Shown piece by piece: positions 23,001 through 34,393 of a DNA stretch of 64,000 nucleotides. Under the pieces are notes generated by a model. The model was not told where the DNA came from and ran no database searches. It was given only the letters and a program-made list of their open reading frames with translations. Position 1 is the stretch's first letter. Each line of letters begins with the position of its first letter. The stretch is taken from NCBI RefSeq assembly GCF_963676685.1, contig NC_092346.1:91608255-91672254 (forward strand). Direction: 5' to 3'. The stretch is from Mytilus edulis (Eukaryota; Mollusca; Bivalvia; Mytilida; Mytilidae). Both the position numbers and the translations under genes were made by a program.

Positions 23001-26000
23001 TTTATACATCCTTGGCTTTCAACTGTTTTAGTGCTCCTGATGGAGGGTAATCCAAAAAAGCACACAAAATTTATGCCGTATTATTTTCATTCGCAAGCAC
23101 TTGGTCGAGCACCACTGCTAGTGGATTGTTAGTTTCCAAGAGTATTATCAGCTCAGAAGATAGTGTTTAGGTACTGACATGATTTATAACATATTTATTT
23201 AGCTCACCTTGCCTATAGGAACTTCCAGCGCACTAGACATCTTGGTCAACAGACAGTCCTCATCATTCAAGGTTCTAAATATAATATCTAAAGAATTAGA
23301 CCCACATTAATTTGAGAATTGTCATGAGTTGTATCTAGTATAAGGTTTGCTATAGAATTGTAAAGCTGTTACAGTTACTGTGCAAGATCCTATACTTTTG
23401 ATGTTTTTGCTGTGCAAGCATATAAACAGATGATGCTATTTATGCTTTAAGGATGTGTAACATAGTAAGATGTCGTTATGCTGCACACATTTGCAATAAA
23501 AAAAATCTAAGTATTTTTTTATTTTACAGTATTTTGAGTGAAAAGTTTTACATAGAAGAAGAACATATCAGGGATCCAGATTTCGTTAAATTGACAAAAT
23601 ATATAGACAAGATTTATAACAGTGCTACTGAGGGAAGGCTTGCTATCATAAAGAACACACTACCACCACACTATACAAACTATGACAGGGTAAATTAACC
23701 ATATTCTAACTAACTAAACAAATAGACATAATATATAATAGTGCTACTGAGGGAAGGCTTGCTATCATAAAGAACACACTACCACCACATTATACAAACT
23801 ATGACAGGGTAAATTAACCATATTCTAACTTACTAAACATATAGACAAGATAGATAATAGTGCTACTGAGGGAAGGCTTGCTATCATAAAGAACACACTA
23901 CCACCACATTATACAAACTATGACAGGGTAAATTAACCTTACTCTAACTTACTTAACATATAGACAGAATATATAAGGTACAACTTAGCGTGGGGGTCGG
24001 GGAAGGGGGGGAAATTGGCAGACGATACGTATGGGACATTCAAACTCATAAGTCAAAGGAAACTGACAATGACATGGCAAAAAATGAAAGATGACCAAAA
24101 GATTTACACAAAACAATGCATACAAAACTAAAGAATAAGCAACACAAACCCACCAAAAACTAGGGGTGATCTCTGGTGCTCTGGGAGGGTTAATGAATAT
24201 TCCATATGACTGGAATTTCAAAATGGTTGTCGTTTCCATGAAAACAGCAGAAATGTTAAAAAATTGAAAATTCTACCTGTCTTTTTAAAACTTTACAGAA
24301 ATTTGACCTGTCATGTGAAGATGAGTCATCTAACTAGAATTTTTAAAAATGGCTGCTGTTGCCAGGGAATGACATTCCCTATTGCTTACAATTGCAATTC
24401 TAATGATAATACATGTATTATCATCATAGTTATTATTGTTAAAGTGTTCTCTTTTTACATCTAATAAAAAATATTGGGTATACATCCATGACACAAAATT
24501 AGTACATGCACAGCAAAAAACACAAAAAGCAAAGGAACAGTGCTTTTATTCATTTTCTTTATCTCAAAGTCACAGTGAGGCCCTCAATCTATTTGAGTAG
24601 GAATTTGTTGCAAAAATTGATTTTCTAGATGAGGATTGATTACATTTTTTTTTCTAGGAACTAAAAGTAAGAAAATTAAGAAGATTGTCTAAAGCAACAT
24701 CAGTACCTCATATGATGTAAGTTGATTTACAAACACACTCATTTATTATTCTTGAAGGTTACAAGAAAAGTGGATATAACTTTTTAAATTAATTTACCGA
24801 GAAATGAGAATACATGCAGGAACTTTAGTGGCTACAATATAATGTTGGAAGCTTATCCTGAGGTCAGATTTTTTCAATTATATATTTACACCCTACATGG
24901 AAAATTAACTCCCTTTTATTTGATGTTAAATGCGGTACTATGTAAAGTGTACACTGAATTGATGATGGATTCATGTTTTTTAGACAGACATCAATGGTGT
25001 CATTGTCCTCATGACATGAACATACCTAACATGAAGTTTTCTGTTATCTACATTTGTTGTTGAATTATCTATACCGGGTAATTTACTTAATGTTCTCCAA
25101 ACATAAACTTGTACATTATTGACTAATGTTTCAGACCTACAGAGATTAGGACACCACTACCTACTATTGGTGCTGCATTAGGAACATTAGGTAGTAAGAC
25201 CAGCAATGGAGAAATTACCAGTAAACCAGAAACACCAACACCAACAAGAAAGTTAGATGTTGTTTGTATGTATTAAAATTAAACTTGGGGGAGTGTTGAG
25301 CATCTGATAACATGTTAAGCCCCGCCACATTCTGTATGTGCCTGTCCCAAGTCAGGAGCCTATAATTCAGTGGTTGTCGTTTTTCGTTCATTATTTTGTA
25401 CATAGATTAGGCCGTTAGTTTTCTCGTTTGAATTGTTTTACATTTGTCATTTCGGGGCCTTTTATAGCTGACTATGCGATATGGGCTTTGCTCATTGTTG
25501 AAGGCCATACAGTGACCTATAGTTGTTAATTTCTGTGTCATTTGGTCTCTTGTGATGAGTTGTCTCATTGGCAATCATACCACATCTTCTTTTTATATTA
25601 GTATATTGATAATTTCTCTTGACTGTAAATTTCATCTCCATATGTTCTTCATACTTTTTTTAATATTGAAATTTCCTCTAAAGACCATACTTTGTCTTTC
25701 TACAGAGAGATCAAACTTTGGTGGAAAATCATCCCTATTTCTCCTTCTTTCAAAACTATTTCATTTTAAGTAGACATGTATCTTGTAAAAATTGACAAAT
25801 AATGGTTAAATCAGAGACAACAGTAGTTAACCAACGTTCAAATGGCATCAATCCATCAAGAAAAATCAAGCATGTCAAAAAAACAAAACTGAGGGAATTG
25901 CATGAATTCAGAAAGAGCAGGTAAGAGCAGGTGTGTCATCAGGGTAAGCATCTACTGCTAAGCATGAATCACCTGCCAGGTGTGTTATCAGGATAAGCAA

Positions 26001-29000
26001 CTACTGCTAAACATGAATCACCTGCCAGGTGTGTCATCAGGGTAAGCAACTACTGCTAAGCATGAATCACCTGCCAGGTGTGTTATCAGGGTAAGCATCT
26101 ACTGCTAAACATGAATCACCTGCCAGGTGTGTTATCAGGATAAGCAACTACTGCTAAGCATGAATCACCTGCCAGGTGTGTCATCAGGATAAGCAACTAC
26201 TGCTAAGCATGAATCACCTGCCAGGTGTGTCATCAGGGTAAGCATCTACTGCTAAGCATGAATCACCTGCCAGGTGTGTCATCAGGGTAAGCATCTACTG
26301 CTAAGCATGAATCACCTGCCAGGTGTGTTATCAGGGTAAGCATCTACTGCTAAGCATGAATCACCTGCCAGGTGTGTTATCAGGATAAGCAACTACTGCT
26401 AAGCATGAATCACCTGCCAGGTGTGTTATCAGGATAAGCAACTACTGCTAAGCATGAATCACCTGCCAGGTGTGTCATCAGGATAAGCATCTACTGCTAA
26501 GTATGAATCACCTGCCAGGTGTGTCATCAGGGTAAGCAACTACTGCTAAACATGAATCACCTGCCAGGTGTGTCATCAGGGTAAGCATCTACTGCTAAGC
26601 ATGAATCACCTGCCAGGTGTGTCATCAGGGTAAGCATCTACTGCTAAGCATGAATCACCTGCCAGGTGTGTTATCAGGATAAGCAACTACTGCTAAGCAT
26701 GAATCACCTGCCAGGTGTGTTATCAGGATAAGCAACTACTGCTAAGCATGAATCACCTGCCAGGTGTGTCATCAGGATAAGCATCTACTGCTAAGCATGA
26801 ATCACCTGCCAGGTGTGTCATCAGGGTAAGCAACTACTGCTAAGCATGAATCACCTGCCAGGTGTGTCATCAGGGTAAGCATCTACTGCTAAGCATGAAT
26901 CACCTGCCAGGTGTGTTATCAGGGTAAGCATCTACTGCTAAGCATGAATCATCTACTGCTAAACATGAATCACCTGTCAGGTGTGTCATCAGGATAAGCA
27001 ACTACTGCTAAACATGAATCACCTGCCAGGTATGTCATCAGGATAAGCAACTACTGCTAAACATGAATCACCTGCCAGGTGTGTCATCAGGATAAGCAAC
27101 TACTGCTAAGCATGAATCACCTGCCAGGTGTGTTATCAGGGTAAGCATCTACTGCTAAACATGAATCACCTGCCAGGTGTGTTATCAGGGTAAGCAACTA
27201 CTGCTAAGCATGAATCACCTGCCAGGTGTGTTATCAGGATAAGCATCTACTGCTAAACATGAATCACCTGCCAGGTGTGTTATCAGGGTAAGCATCTACT
27301 GCTAAGCATGAATCACTTGCCAGGTGTGTCATCAGGGTAAGCAACTACTGCTAAGCATGAATCACCTGCCAGGTGTGTTATCAGGGTAAGCAACTACTGC
27401 TAAGCATGAATCACCTGCCAGGTGTGTCATCAGGGTAAGCATCTACTGCTAAACATGAATCACCTGCCAGGTGTGTCATCAGGGTAAGCATCTACTGCTA
27501 AGCATGAATCACCTGCCAGGTGTGTTATCAGGATAAGCATCTACTGCTAAGCATGAATCACCTGCCAGGTGTGTCATCAGGGTAAGCATCTACTGCTAAA
27601 CATGAATCACCTGCCAGGTGTGTTATCAGGGTAAGCATCTACTGCTAAGCATGAATCACCTGCCAGGTGTGTTATCAGGATAAGCATCTACTGCTAATCA
27701 TGAATCACCTGCCATAACATGGCAATATCAGGAATAGGGTTCACAGTCTGGTATTTAAAGATCTAAGACCAGGAAATCATGTCACAAATAGATTAAATCA
27801 CATACACATGGTTTAGATCAACCAATTATTGATGGTGACTGTAAAATTTATACAGTTTGTGTCTATTACTTGATTTATTTAACTTAACTGGGCGGGGTTT
27901 AGCCGATTCGCTTATCGTAGACCAGTCCATCTATAGACATGTTTTGGGGTAAACTCATTAACAGTTAACTTTAAAAAAGAAACTGCTGGGCCAAATTTAA
28001 CATAACTTTGCCACAATCATCACTAGGGTATCTAGTTTAAAAAATATGTCCCATAATCCCGCCTGTAAACCAACATGGCCGACATGGCTAAAAATAGAAC
28101 ATAGGGGTAAAATGCAGTTTTTGGCTTATATCTATGAAAGTAAAGCATTTAGAGCAAATCTGACAAGCGTTAAAAATGTTCATCAGGTTAAGATCTATCT
28201 GCCCTGAAATTTTTAGATGAATCAGACAATCCGTTGTTGGGTTGCTGCCCCTGAATTGGTGATTTTAAGGAATTTTTGCAGTTTTTGGTTATTATCTTGA
28301 ATATTATTATAGATAGAGATAAACTGTAAACAGCAATAATGTTCAGCAAAATAAAATCTACAAATAATTTAGCATGATCCAAATGGTCAATTGACCCTTT
28401 AAGGAGGTATTGCCCTTTAAAGTAAATTTTTAACAATTTTTCGATAATTTTTGTAATCTTTTACAAAAGTTTTCTCCTCTGAAACAACTGAGACAAATTT
28501 AACCAAACTTGGCCACAATCATCATTAGAGTATCTAGTTTAAAAAAATGTGTCCGATGACCCTGTCTGCAAACCAACATGACAGACATGGCTAAAAATAG
28601 AACATGGTGGTAAAATGCAGTTTTTGGCTTATATCTCTGAAACAAAAGCAAAAGTATAACGGTTGCATTGATTTATGCATCAATTGTAAATAAAATATCA
28701 GGTGAGCGGCACAGGCTCCTTGGACACTCGCGTTTTTAAATGTATAAATTTTAAACAATTTCATTTTTTTTTCTCTTAGCTTTATTGCAAAACAAACAAA
28801 AAACAATTTTGGTCATATCAATATCACTCAGTTCTTTTGTACATGTGTACATGTATATCCATTTGGTGACACTGATAGGTGATTAGAAATCAGTAAAAAT
28901 AATGTTTACGGGAATCATCCTTATCAGACACATCTTCAAATAGACCGTATGCTAATTAAAACATAAGCTCCGCCCGATCAGTTGAAAAAACATTGGTAAT

Positions 29001-32000
29001 ACCTCATAACTCTGTTGGAGCTGTATGAACATTATTTGCCCAATATAGATTTCCATATCTACCAGAAGTGTTGTTTTATTTACTTAATTCAATAATGATG
29101 GGGGTTAATTAGCATTTTGATTGTAGAAACACATAATGAAATTGCGTAAGAGTATACTGATGAAGGATTTTTATTCTTTTGTAAGGTCATGGTTTAAATG
29201 TTTCCATTTACCAGTTTTTCAGCTTTGAAATATTATTGATCTAGTTGATTCCTTATTATTACATTACAGGTAATAATCCAGTGATAATTAACCCAAGTAC
29301 AGGTAGAATCAACAGCATGGAATACCTCATGCACTTCGCTCATATGGCACAAAACTTTGTAAGTAGTCACCACAAATGTAAATATCATATAATATAAAAA
29401 TGCTATTTTATGATTTTAAAATGTTATTTAACTGTACTTTTCAAAGGTTGTATTACTAAATCTAAAGATTATAATAAAAACAAGACAGTTTCCGTCATTG
29501 CTGTTTTGCTTTCTGATAATTAACCAAGACAAGCCAATGTTAAGTCTGATTCATTACAGATCCATTTTTCCTTTATGTCGAATTTTTTGTACATTCCAGT
29601 TCTTATTTCAGATAGGATATTTCAATAAAATGTTGGAAATAAGCTTACTTTTAATGAAATGAAAACTTCAATAAACATGGTGACTGCAAGTTTAAAAAGA
29701 AGTCAACAACTTTAAAAAATGAAGCATGGCATACAAAAATAGTTCATCAAAGAAATTCATGTCAGATATTCCCAAGTATACACTTTTTATATTGTATACA
29801 AATTTGAAGAAATCTGACAACGATTTTTGAAGGCAAAAGTTTCAACTGAGGTACCACATAGAGGCGTCAAAAGGTGTCATTATGAAGTAAAGGTGGAGGT
29901 ATCATTAGAAGTCATTATTGAGGAAAGGAGTGAAAGATCCCTTTAAATTAGAACTCATTCTTTTCCAGGTCCTTGATCATTGGAAAAAATTTAAAGAATA
30001 TGATACAGATAATGATTTAGCTTTAGATCTTCTGGAGGTAATAATCTGTAGTAGATATGGTTGTCTTGTAAACAAATATCCATAATAATTTGGAATTGAA
30101 GAAAACGTAATATACCGATTAGATTTGTAGGATAAAAACATTATACTGTTATATACATTGTTAATAAAAATGTGTGTATCAACTACTAAACAGCTTCTTA
30201 TAGGATAAGACATAATAAGTTTGATTAACTTGTGTCTTATCCCTATTGCATATTAAAGCAAATAAAATTTATCTAAACTAAAATAAACTTGAGAGAAAAT
30301 CTCAGCTAGTGTTGCTCTTCATTTCGCTTCTTAGTCACCTTTAAAAGAATTTTATATACTTTCTAACAATTTTTATTTTATTTATTCTATATTTATAAAA
30401 ACTTTTCAGTGAACTTCAAAGAAATCTTTGATCAATAAAATGTCTAAAAAAAATTGGGATTTTTTTTTATTTAGGTCAGTTTATAAAAAAGAATGATAAT
30501 ATATTTACTCAAATTTATTATTTATATCTTATGATTTCAGGTGACAAAAATTTTGCAAAATATAGGATGCCAGTATACTCCAGATCAAATTGAGGTAATT
30601 CACTTATGGTTTGTTCTGTATCACCTCAGCTAATAATACAAATGATATATTTATTTAACAATCACAGTATATATTACCATTGTAATTAACACAAAACATG
30701 TTTCATAATAACTTTGAAGATGTGATGTTTGAATGCAAATGAAGATTGTGAGGGTACCCAACTACCACGGTATAATGGTTATGACATCTATAAAACACTT
30801 CATAAAAAAATGGATATGAAATAAGCCAAATTCACATTGTATCCCACATTAAATCTTACCTAAAGTGTGATTAAAAATAATCTGCACCTGCCTCAATATT
30901 TTCTATATTTTCTGTCAATTAAAATGTTCATTTTTGACCTGAAAGCACTTGTTATATACAATGCTATAATGTCTGCCCCTTTTGGAATAAATATTCTATA
31001 CCCTATATTCTATATACTGTTAAATTTCTTTCAGTGGAAATAATATTTCAGAATATTTCCTCCATTTGGACAACAAATGTTATACAGGAATTTCTGTTTC
31101 ATGACAACTTTCATAACAGTTCACTGCTGTTGGAGTTTTAATTCCCCGAGGGTATTACCAGCCCAGTAGTCAGCACTTCTGTGCTGACATGAATTATCAT
31201 TGATATGGTCATATTTATAAATTAACTGTTAACAAAACTTTTGAATTTTTGAAATACTAAGGCTTTTCTACCTCAGGAATAGATTACCTTAGCTGTATTT
31301 GGCAAAACTTTTAGGAATTTTGGTCCTCTATGCTCTTCAACTTCGTACTTTATTTGGCATTTTTAACTGTTTTGGATTCGAGCGTCACTGATGAGTCTTT
31401 TGTAGACGAAACGCGTGTCTGGCGTAAATACAAAATTAATCCTGGTATCTATGATGAGTATATTTTCATAGTCTGTTTGATGTTAATTCAAGGATTATTA
31501 CATGTATGTAAACTGATTCATCAAATATTTTTTTTCTTTTAGTTCAATATGGGTGCACTGCTTGCAAACTTTTTAAATATTATTGTCAAAATATTAAAAA
31601 TTCTTTTGACATAATGATGAGAGTTGTCTAACTTGAGAGTACCCAAATTTTGCACCTATTTTAACAGTTTTTTCACCGACATTCAAGAAATGGACCGAAG
31701 TTTCCAATCTGCTTTTATTTTGTAGACGTATCCTTTTTTACAATATAGTTACACAAATTTAATTTTAAATCCATACTGAAACATAGGAAAATGTGTATGA
31801 ATCTATGGCTAAATGTTTCAAGATTCTGTAATGAGGAGTACAAAAAAGTACCTAAATTGCACATCCGTAAATATCTAATAACTGATGTTTTGTTTTGTTT
31901 TCTTCACTTTTTTTTTTAACAATTTGACAATAGTTCATGCTTGTTATGCATTTTGTATGAAATGGTTGTTTGTGTCATATTCATAATTCTCCTTTTTTAA

Positions 32001-34393
32001 AAAGACTTCACATGCAACCTTTCCGTAATTTTTTTGACTTGAGACATTATCTGTTGGTATATTGAGAGAATGTTTTGTTTATATTTAAGTATACTTAGCT
32101 ATGTTGAAAGACGTGTATAATGGCAAACAATTATTTAGTCTATAAGAACACTTATAAGATTTCCTCTGCCTTTTTTGTAAACTGGATGCAATTATGGTAC
32201 TGTGGCGTTATCTGTTTATTGTAGGATTTGATTAATACGACATAAAATATGGAATTTATGAGTTTATTTCTTCATTTCCATTATTTTCACTTTTTTTTTT
32301 TTAATTTTTAGTAATTTTTATAACAGTTTATTCCCTTTACAGGACGCAATAGTAGAAGTTGACAGAGACAATTCACACACACTGGATTTTTTTGAATATT
32401 TACAAGTGGTAGATAAAATCACCAAAAAATCAGGTAATAGATCATGTTATAATTATGAGTACTTAGCCTTTTACAGTAAGTTATGTGAAAAAGCCTGTAT
32501 TTTTACGATAAAGTTTTAGAAAATGAATATTGGTTTTTCCTTATTACTAATTTTTATGAAGGGGAATAACGTGTATCCAATTATGATTTTGTAATTGAAT
32601 CATTTTATTTTTAAATGACTCTCTTTTAAGAGCTACAAGTATTGTATGTTTACTGTATGCTATTGCAAGTATGGTTTAACAGATAAAATAAAAGCTTAGC
32701 ATTATTTCCATGGCAAACCATGATAAAAATTGTATAAGAGAGTTGGAGTATACATCACCGGGACAGCAACTCAAAACAATAGACATTTCCAAGTCAACAT
32801 ACAGTCCATCAATGGTGTGTACACTATGACAAACTCATTTTTTGCCTTTTTTTAAGGTCCGACATCAACACGTAATTCTCCCAATAACAAAAATGCGTGA
32901 AGATATGACATAAATCAACCTCTTATAATGTTCCTGACTTAGAATAGGCAAATAAACATAAGACAGGAATCGAGTCTTGGAATAACCAAAAGTACTTACA
33001 ATCAGATCATAAAAACACTTTACTCTATTATATTGACCTCTTAATGTCTTTATAGTTCAATATATAAGCAGTTGCTATCACTTTGAATCTGACATTCTCT
33101 TCTGTTTTCTTAAAAACGTTTTTAATTTTTTGTCTTATACTCTGAAACTGAAATAAAAAGTAAAATCACAAAAATAATGAACTCCGAAGAAAATTCAAAA
33201 CGGAAAGTCATATGTAGAAAATGGTGGATTAAACCCGTTTTTATAGCGCTAAACCTCTCACTTGTACGACAGTCGCATCAATTTCCATTATATTGACAAT
33301 GATGCGTGAACAAAATGTCATAAATAGGGGTACCAAAACAACACGGATCCCACCAAAACTAGGGGTGGTTTCAGGTGCTCCGGAAGGGGAAGGAGATCCT
33401 GCTCCACATGTGACACTCGTCGTGTAGCTCATTTGGTAAAAAGCCGGTAAATAGTCTAATTCTGTAGGGCACATTCGTGAAATAACTTGCCAAACTTTGA
33501 GCTAAACTTTGAAGAAAATTTGTATGAAAGTTCTTCTAGAAAAAAATCATTATGTAGTTCTAATTAGAGGCAGTTAATCTTTGTTTCGCATCGGTCAATT
33601 TTGAAAAAAAATACAAGGTTGCATTGTTGTCATATAGTTCCATTCAAAACTCTATGGAAAATCACAGTGCTTTAGTGTCCTCCCTCAAACTGCTTGGCAA
33701 ATAGACATTCGACAAAATGTGTTTGAACTTTAGGAAATATGATGTGTAGACTAATGAGCAACCTTACAACACAAAAGCAGAATACATCTTAACGAATGTC
33801 TTCACATAGTCTAAGGCATGTGTCCATACAATACGTCAAGGTCTAAACCACCTATATCATCAACACAAACTTTTCCAATGACATATATTCCATCAACACC
33901 CTATGGATATTTACATTCATCCTCTACTCTTAAAATCCAATCTGACAGTAGACATGAGCCTAATTTATGAAAAAAATCTTCTTTTCTTAAACCACATGGC
34001 TAACTGTTTTAAACTTTAGGACAACAATGAAACAATGTCATCCACAAAAACTTGTTAGAGTAATTAAAATTTGATTGGTCAGGGATTCGGGCTCATTGGA
34101 GCCCTTAGTTAAGTTTTATTATTGTAGAGTAACTATTTCGTTAAATGTATATCTCATGTTCACATGTTCAATTTAAATACTCTGTTGGACTTATTTTGAT
34201 GAATTTCTAAATCAGAGATACCTTCCAAACAATATTTTTGAGAGTTTGGGACAACTGCATGAATGCTGATTTTTAAAGCTGAAATTGTTTTACTTTGATA
34301 TAAATTTTGTTTATTTTTGCAGGAAAGGGTAAATTATTTCAATCGGGCCTAAAACAGAACCAGGAGGCATCCAAGGCTTGTGTTATACAGTGA
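17064..34393 (+). CDS. Coiled-coil protein with two EF-hands and C-terminal CaaX box, copy B
   Basis: Fifteen exons with GT/AG borders and continuous phase: 17064-17116, 17962-18100, 18638-18709, 19565-19634, 20877-20934, 22464-22516, 22885-22967, 23530-23689, 24658-24716, 25135-25265, 29270-29358, 29969-30037, 30541-30594, 32343-32433 and 34323-34393 (TGA at 34391). They give 416 residues; the N-terminus is unsettled. Exons 1-6 are Lys/Glu/Gln-rich coiled coil. Exons 7-11 are a mixed region I do not recognise, with a Pro/Thr stretch (PETPTPTRK). Exons 12-14 form an EF-hand pair with loops DTDNDLALDLLE and DRDNSHTLDFFE; ligand positions 1, 3, 9 and 12 are kept, though position 6 is not Gly. 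The protein ends CVIQ, a predicted farnesylation site. Inference: a Ca2+-responsive protein tethered to membrane. Tandem neighbours A and C are paralogues. Confidence 0.85.
18340..18545 (+). mobile_element. SINE-like fragment with B-box-like motif
   Basis: GTGAGTTCAAACCCTGC at about 18355 resembles a pol III B box (GTTCAAACC), followed by blocks ending CGGCACTCCAGCTTCTTCCA that look like a SINE body. No clear A box. Could be another dispersed repeat. Confidence 0.35.
19048..19145 (-). mobile_element. Retrozyme fragment, minus strand
   Basis: Reverse complement of the ribozyme-bearing part of the repeat at 31119-31466, with flanks GGATTCGAGCGTCACTGATG and AATTACAAAATTTAATCC. It lies in the copy B intron between 18709 and 19565. 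Confidence 0.75.
19071..19114 (-). ncRNA. Hammerhead ribozyme, type I (stem I base pair lost)
   Basis: On the minus strand: GCGTCA, core CTGATGA, stem II GTC/GAC with a 7-nt loop, GAAA, minimal stem III, cleavage triplet GTC. After the cleavage site the strand reads CGGCGT, so the stem I pair next to the core is A-C instead of A-U. Probably weakened. Predicted cleavage lies between 19077 and 19076. Confidence 0.6.
20068..20545 (+). repeat. Dispersed repeat of the GCCCCACCTACGATAG family
   Basis: Starts TTATGCCCCACCTACGATAG, then a (GTCCGTTC)n tract at 20110-20175, two copies of a block with GTTTTTGGTCAAGGTAGTTT, and ends GAGTGGGGCATCCGTGTACT. It is a well-marked mollusc repeat; a decayed copy lies at 5260. 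It sits in an intron of copy B. The minus-strand ORF with RTNERTNRRTDERTDERT is the simple tract and not a protein. Confidence 0.85.
21120..21845 (+). repeat. Dispersed repeat (ATATCTAGTTTAAAAAATGTG family), intronic
   Basis: Two partial internal repeats about 513 bases apart, each beginning GATATCTAGTTT(A/T)A(A/C)AAAATGTGTCC, with AAATGCAGTTTT(T/C)GGCTTATAT blocks. It ends CAGGTGAGCGACACAGCTAGGCTCC-like. A second copy in the same orientation is at 27885-28740. Both lie in introns of copy B. Confidence 0.85.
23031..23212 (+). repeat. Old relative of the retrozyme repeat, in copy B intron
   Basis: Keeps the order TCCTGATGGAGGGTAATCC, CACCACTGCTAGTGGA, GAGTATTATCAGCTCAGAAG and TACTGACATGA, parallel to the retrozyme body. 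The hammerhead core is not intact. The same relic is at 43048-43222 in copy C, so it predates the B/C duplication. Confidence 0.5.
23571..23945 (+). repeat. 119-bp tandem triplication of an exon 3' end with its donor
   Basis: GTGCTACTGAGGGAAGGCTT starts at 23622, 23741 and 23860, exactly 119 bases apart. Each unit holds the last part of the 23530-23689 exon, the donor AGG|GTAAATTA and the first intron bases. The second and third units diverge slightly (CAC to CAT, intron edits). Copy C has only one unit (43741-43860). Using a downstream donor would read gta-aat-TAA in frame and truncate the protein. Confidence 0.9.
23975..24240 (-). repeat. Dispersed repeat related to the retroelement tail at 54000-54260
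   Basis: Shares CAAACTCATAAGTCAAAGG-like, ACTGACAATGACATGGCAAA, AACACAAACCCACCAAAAAC and TAGGGGTGATCTCTGGTGCT with 54005-54190 and, in reverse, 57010-57240. The minus-strand translation contains PEITPSFWW, as in those copies. It lies in an intron of copy B; copy C has a related piece at 43890-44030. Confidence 0.65.
25275..25590 (+). repeat. Dispersed repeat (GATGAGTTGTCTCATTGGCA family)
   Basis: Carries GCCTGTCCCAAGTCAGGAGC like 13476, then GACTATGCGATATGGGCTTT and ATGAGTTGTCTCATTGGCAA. The 3' part recurs inverted at 61125-61275. Intronic in copy B. Confidence 0.75.
25928..27714 (+). repeat. 49-bp minisatellite, about 36 units, in copy B intron
   Basis: Unit: CAGGTGTGT(C/T)ATCAGG(G/A)TAAGCA(T/A)C... 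ending AATCACCTGC. Exact 49-base steps run from 25928; one partial unit interrupts near 26945. Four variable sites define unit types, and the six-unit pattern at 26369-26662 is repeated at 26663-26956, giving a 294-bp higher-order repeat. Each junction forms CACCTGCCAGGTG, an inverted pair of CACCTG E-boxes. The array fills part of the intron between 25265 and 29270. Copy C has one diverged unit at the matching place (45769-45819). Confidence 0.95.
27885..28740 (+). repeat. Dispersed repeat (second copy of the 21120-21845 family)
   Basis: Same blocks as 21120-21845 in the same order, including TTGGGTTGCTGCCCCTGAAT, TAGATAGAGATAAACTGTAA and ATATCAGGTGAGCGGCACAG. Absent from the matching copy C intron near 46125, so it entered after the B/C split or was lost from C. 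Confidence 0.85.
31119..31466 (+). mobile_element. Single-unit retrozyme in copy B intron
   Basis: Body with CCCCGAGGGTATTACCAGCC and GTAGTCAGCACTTCTGTGCT followed by a complete hammerhead core (31382-31425) and the CTGGTATCTATGATGA tail. It matches one unit of the 46729-47520 array. The 70-codon ORF overlapping it (31330) is the ribozyme read as protein. Confidence 0.75.
31382..31425 (+). ncRNA. Hammerhead ribozyme, type I, core intact
   Basis: GCGTCA (31382-31387) can pair with TGGCGT (31420-31425) as stem I, including G-U pairs. CTGATGA at 31388-31394, stem II GTC/GAC with loop TTTTGTA, and GAAA at 31408-31411. A minimal stem III then leads to cleavage after GTC at 31419. All invariant core bases of the family are present. 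Confidence 0.75.
33157..33477 (-). mobile_element. 5'-truncated retroelement insertion with 8-bp target duplication
   Basis: TGAAATAA flanks both sides (33149-33156 and 33478-33485). Unit A at about 1135-1143 shows the single uninterrupted site. Read on the minus strand, the insert begins inside the GTCACATGTGGAGCAGG block also seen at 54185 and 57020 (retroelement 3' region) and ends in TTTTTGTGATTTTACTTT. That end sequence marks several other copies (49137, 55832 and 62925). No intact ORF. Confidence 0.7.

Noticed and set aside
25928..27714. CRISPR-like array (regular repeats of 49 bp)
   Set aside because: There are no unique spacers, the whole unit is repeated, and the setting is a eukaryotic intron: a minisatellite.
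31330..31542. 70-codon ORF with TDESFVDETRVWRK
   Set aside because: The reading frame is the hammerhead/retrozyme sequence translated; the same peptide appears at every copy (46674, 50170) because the RNA structure is conserved.
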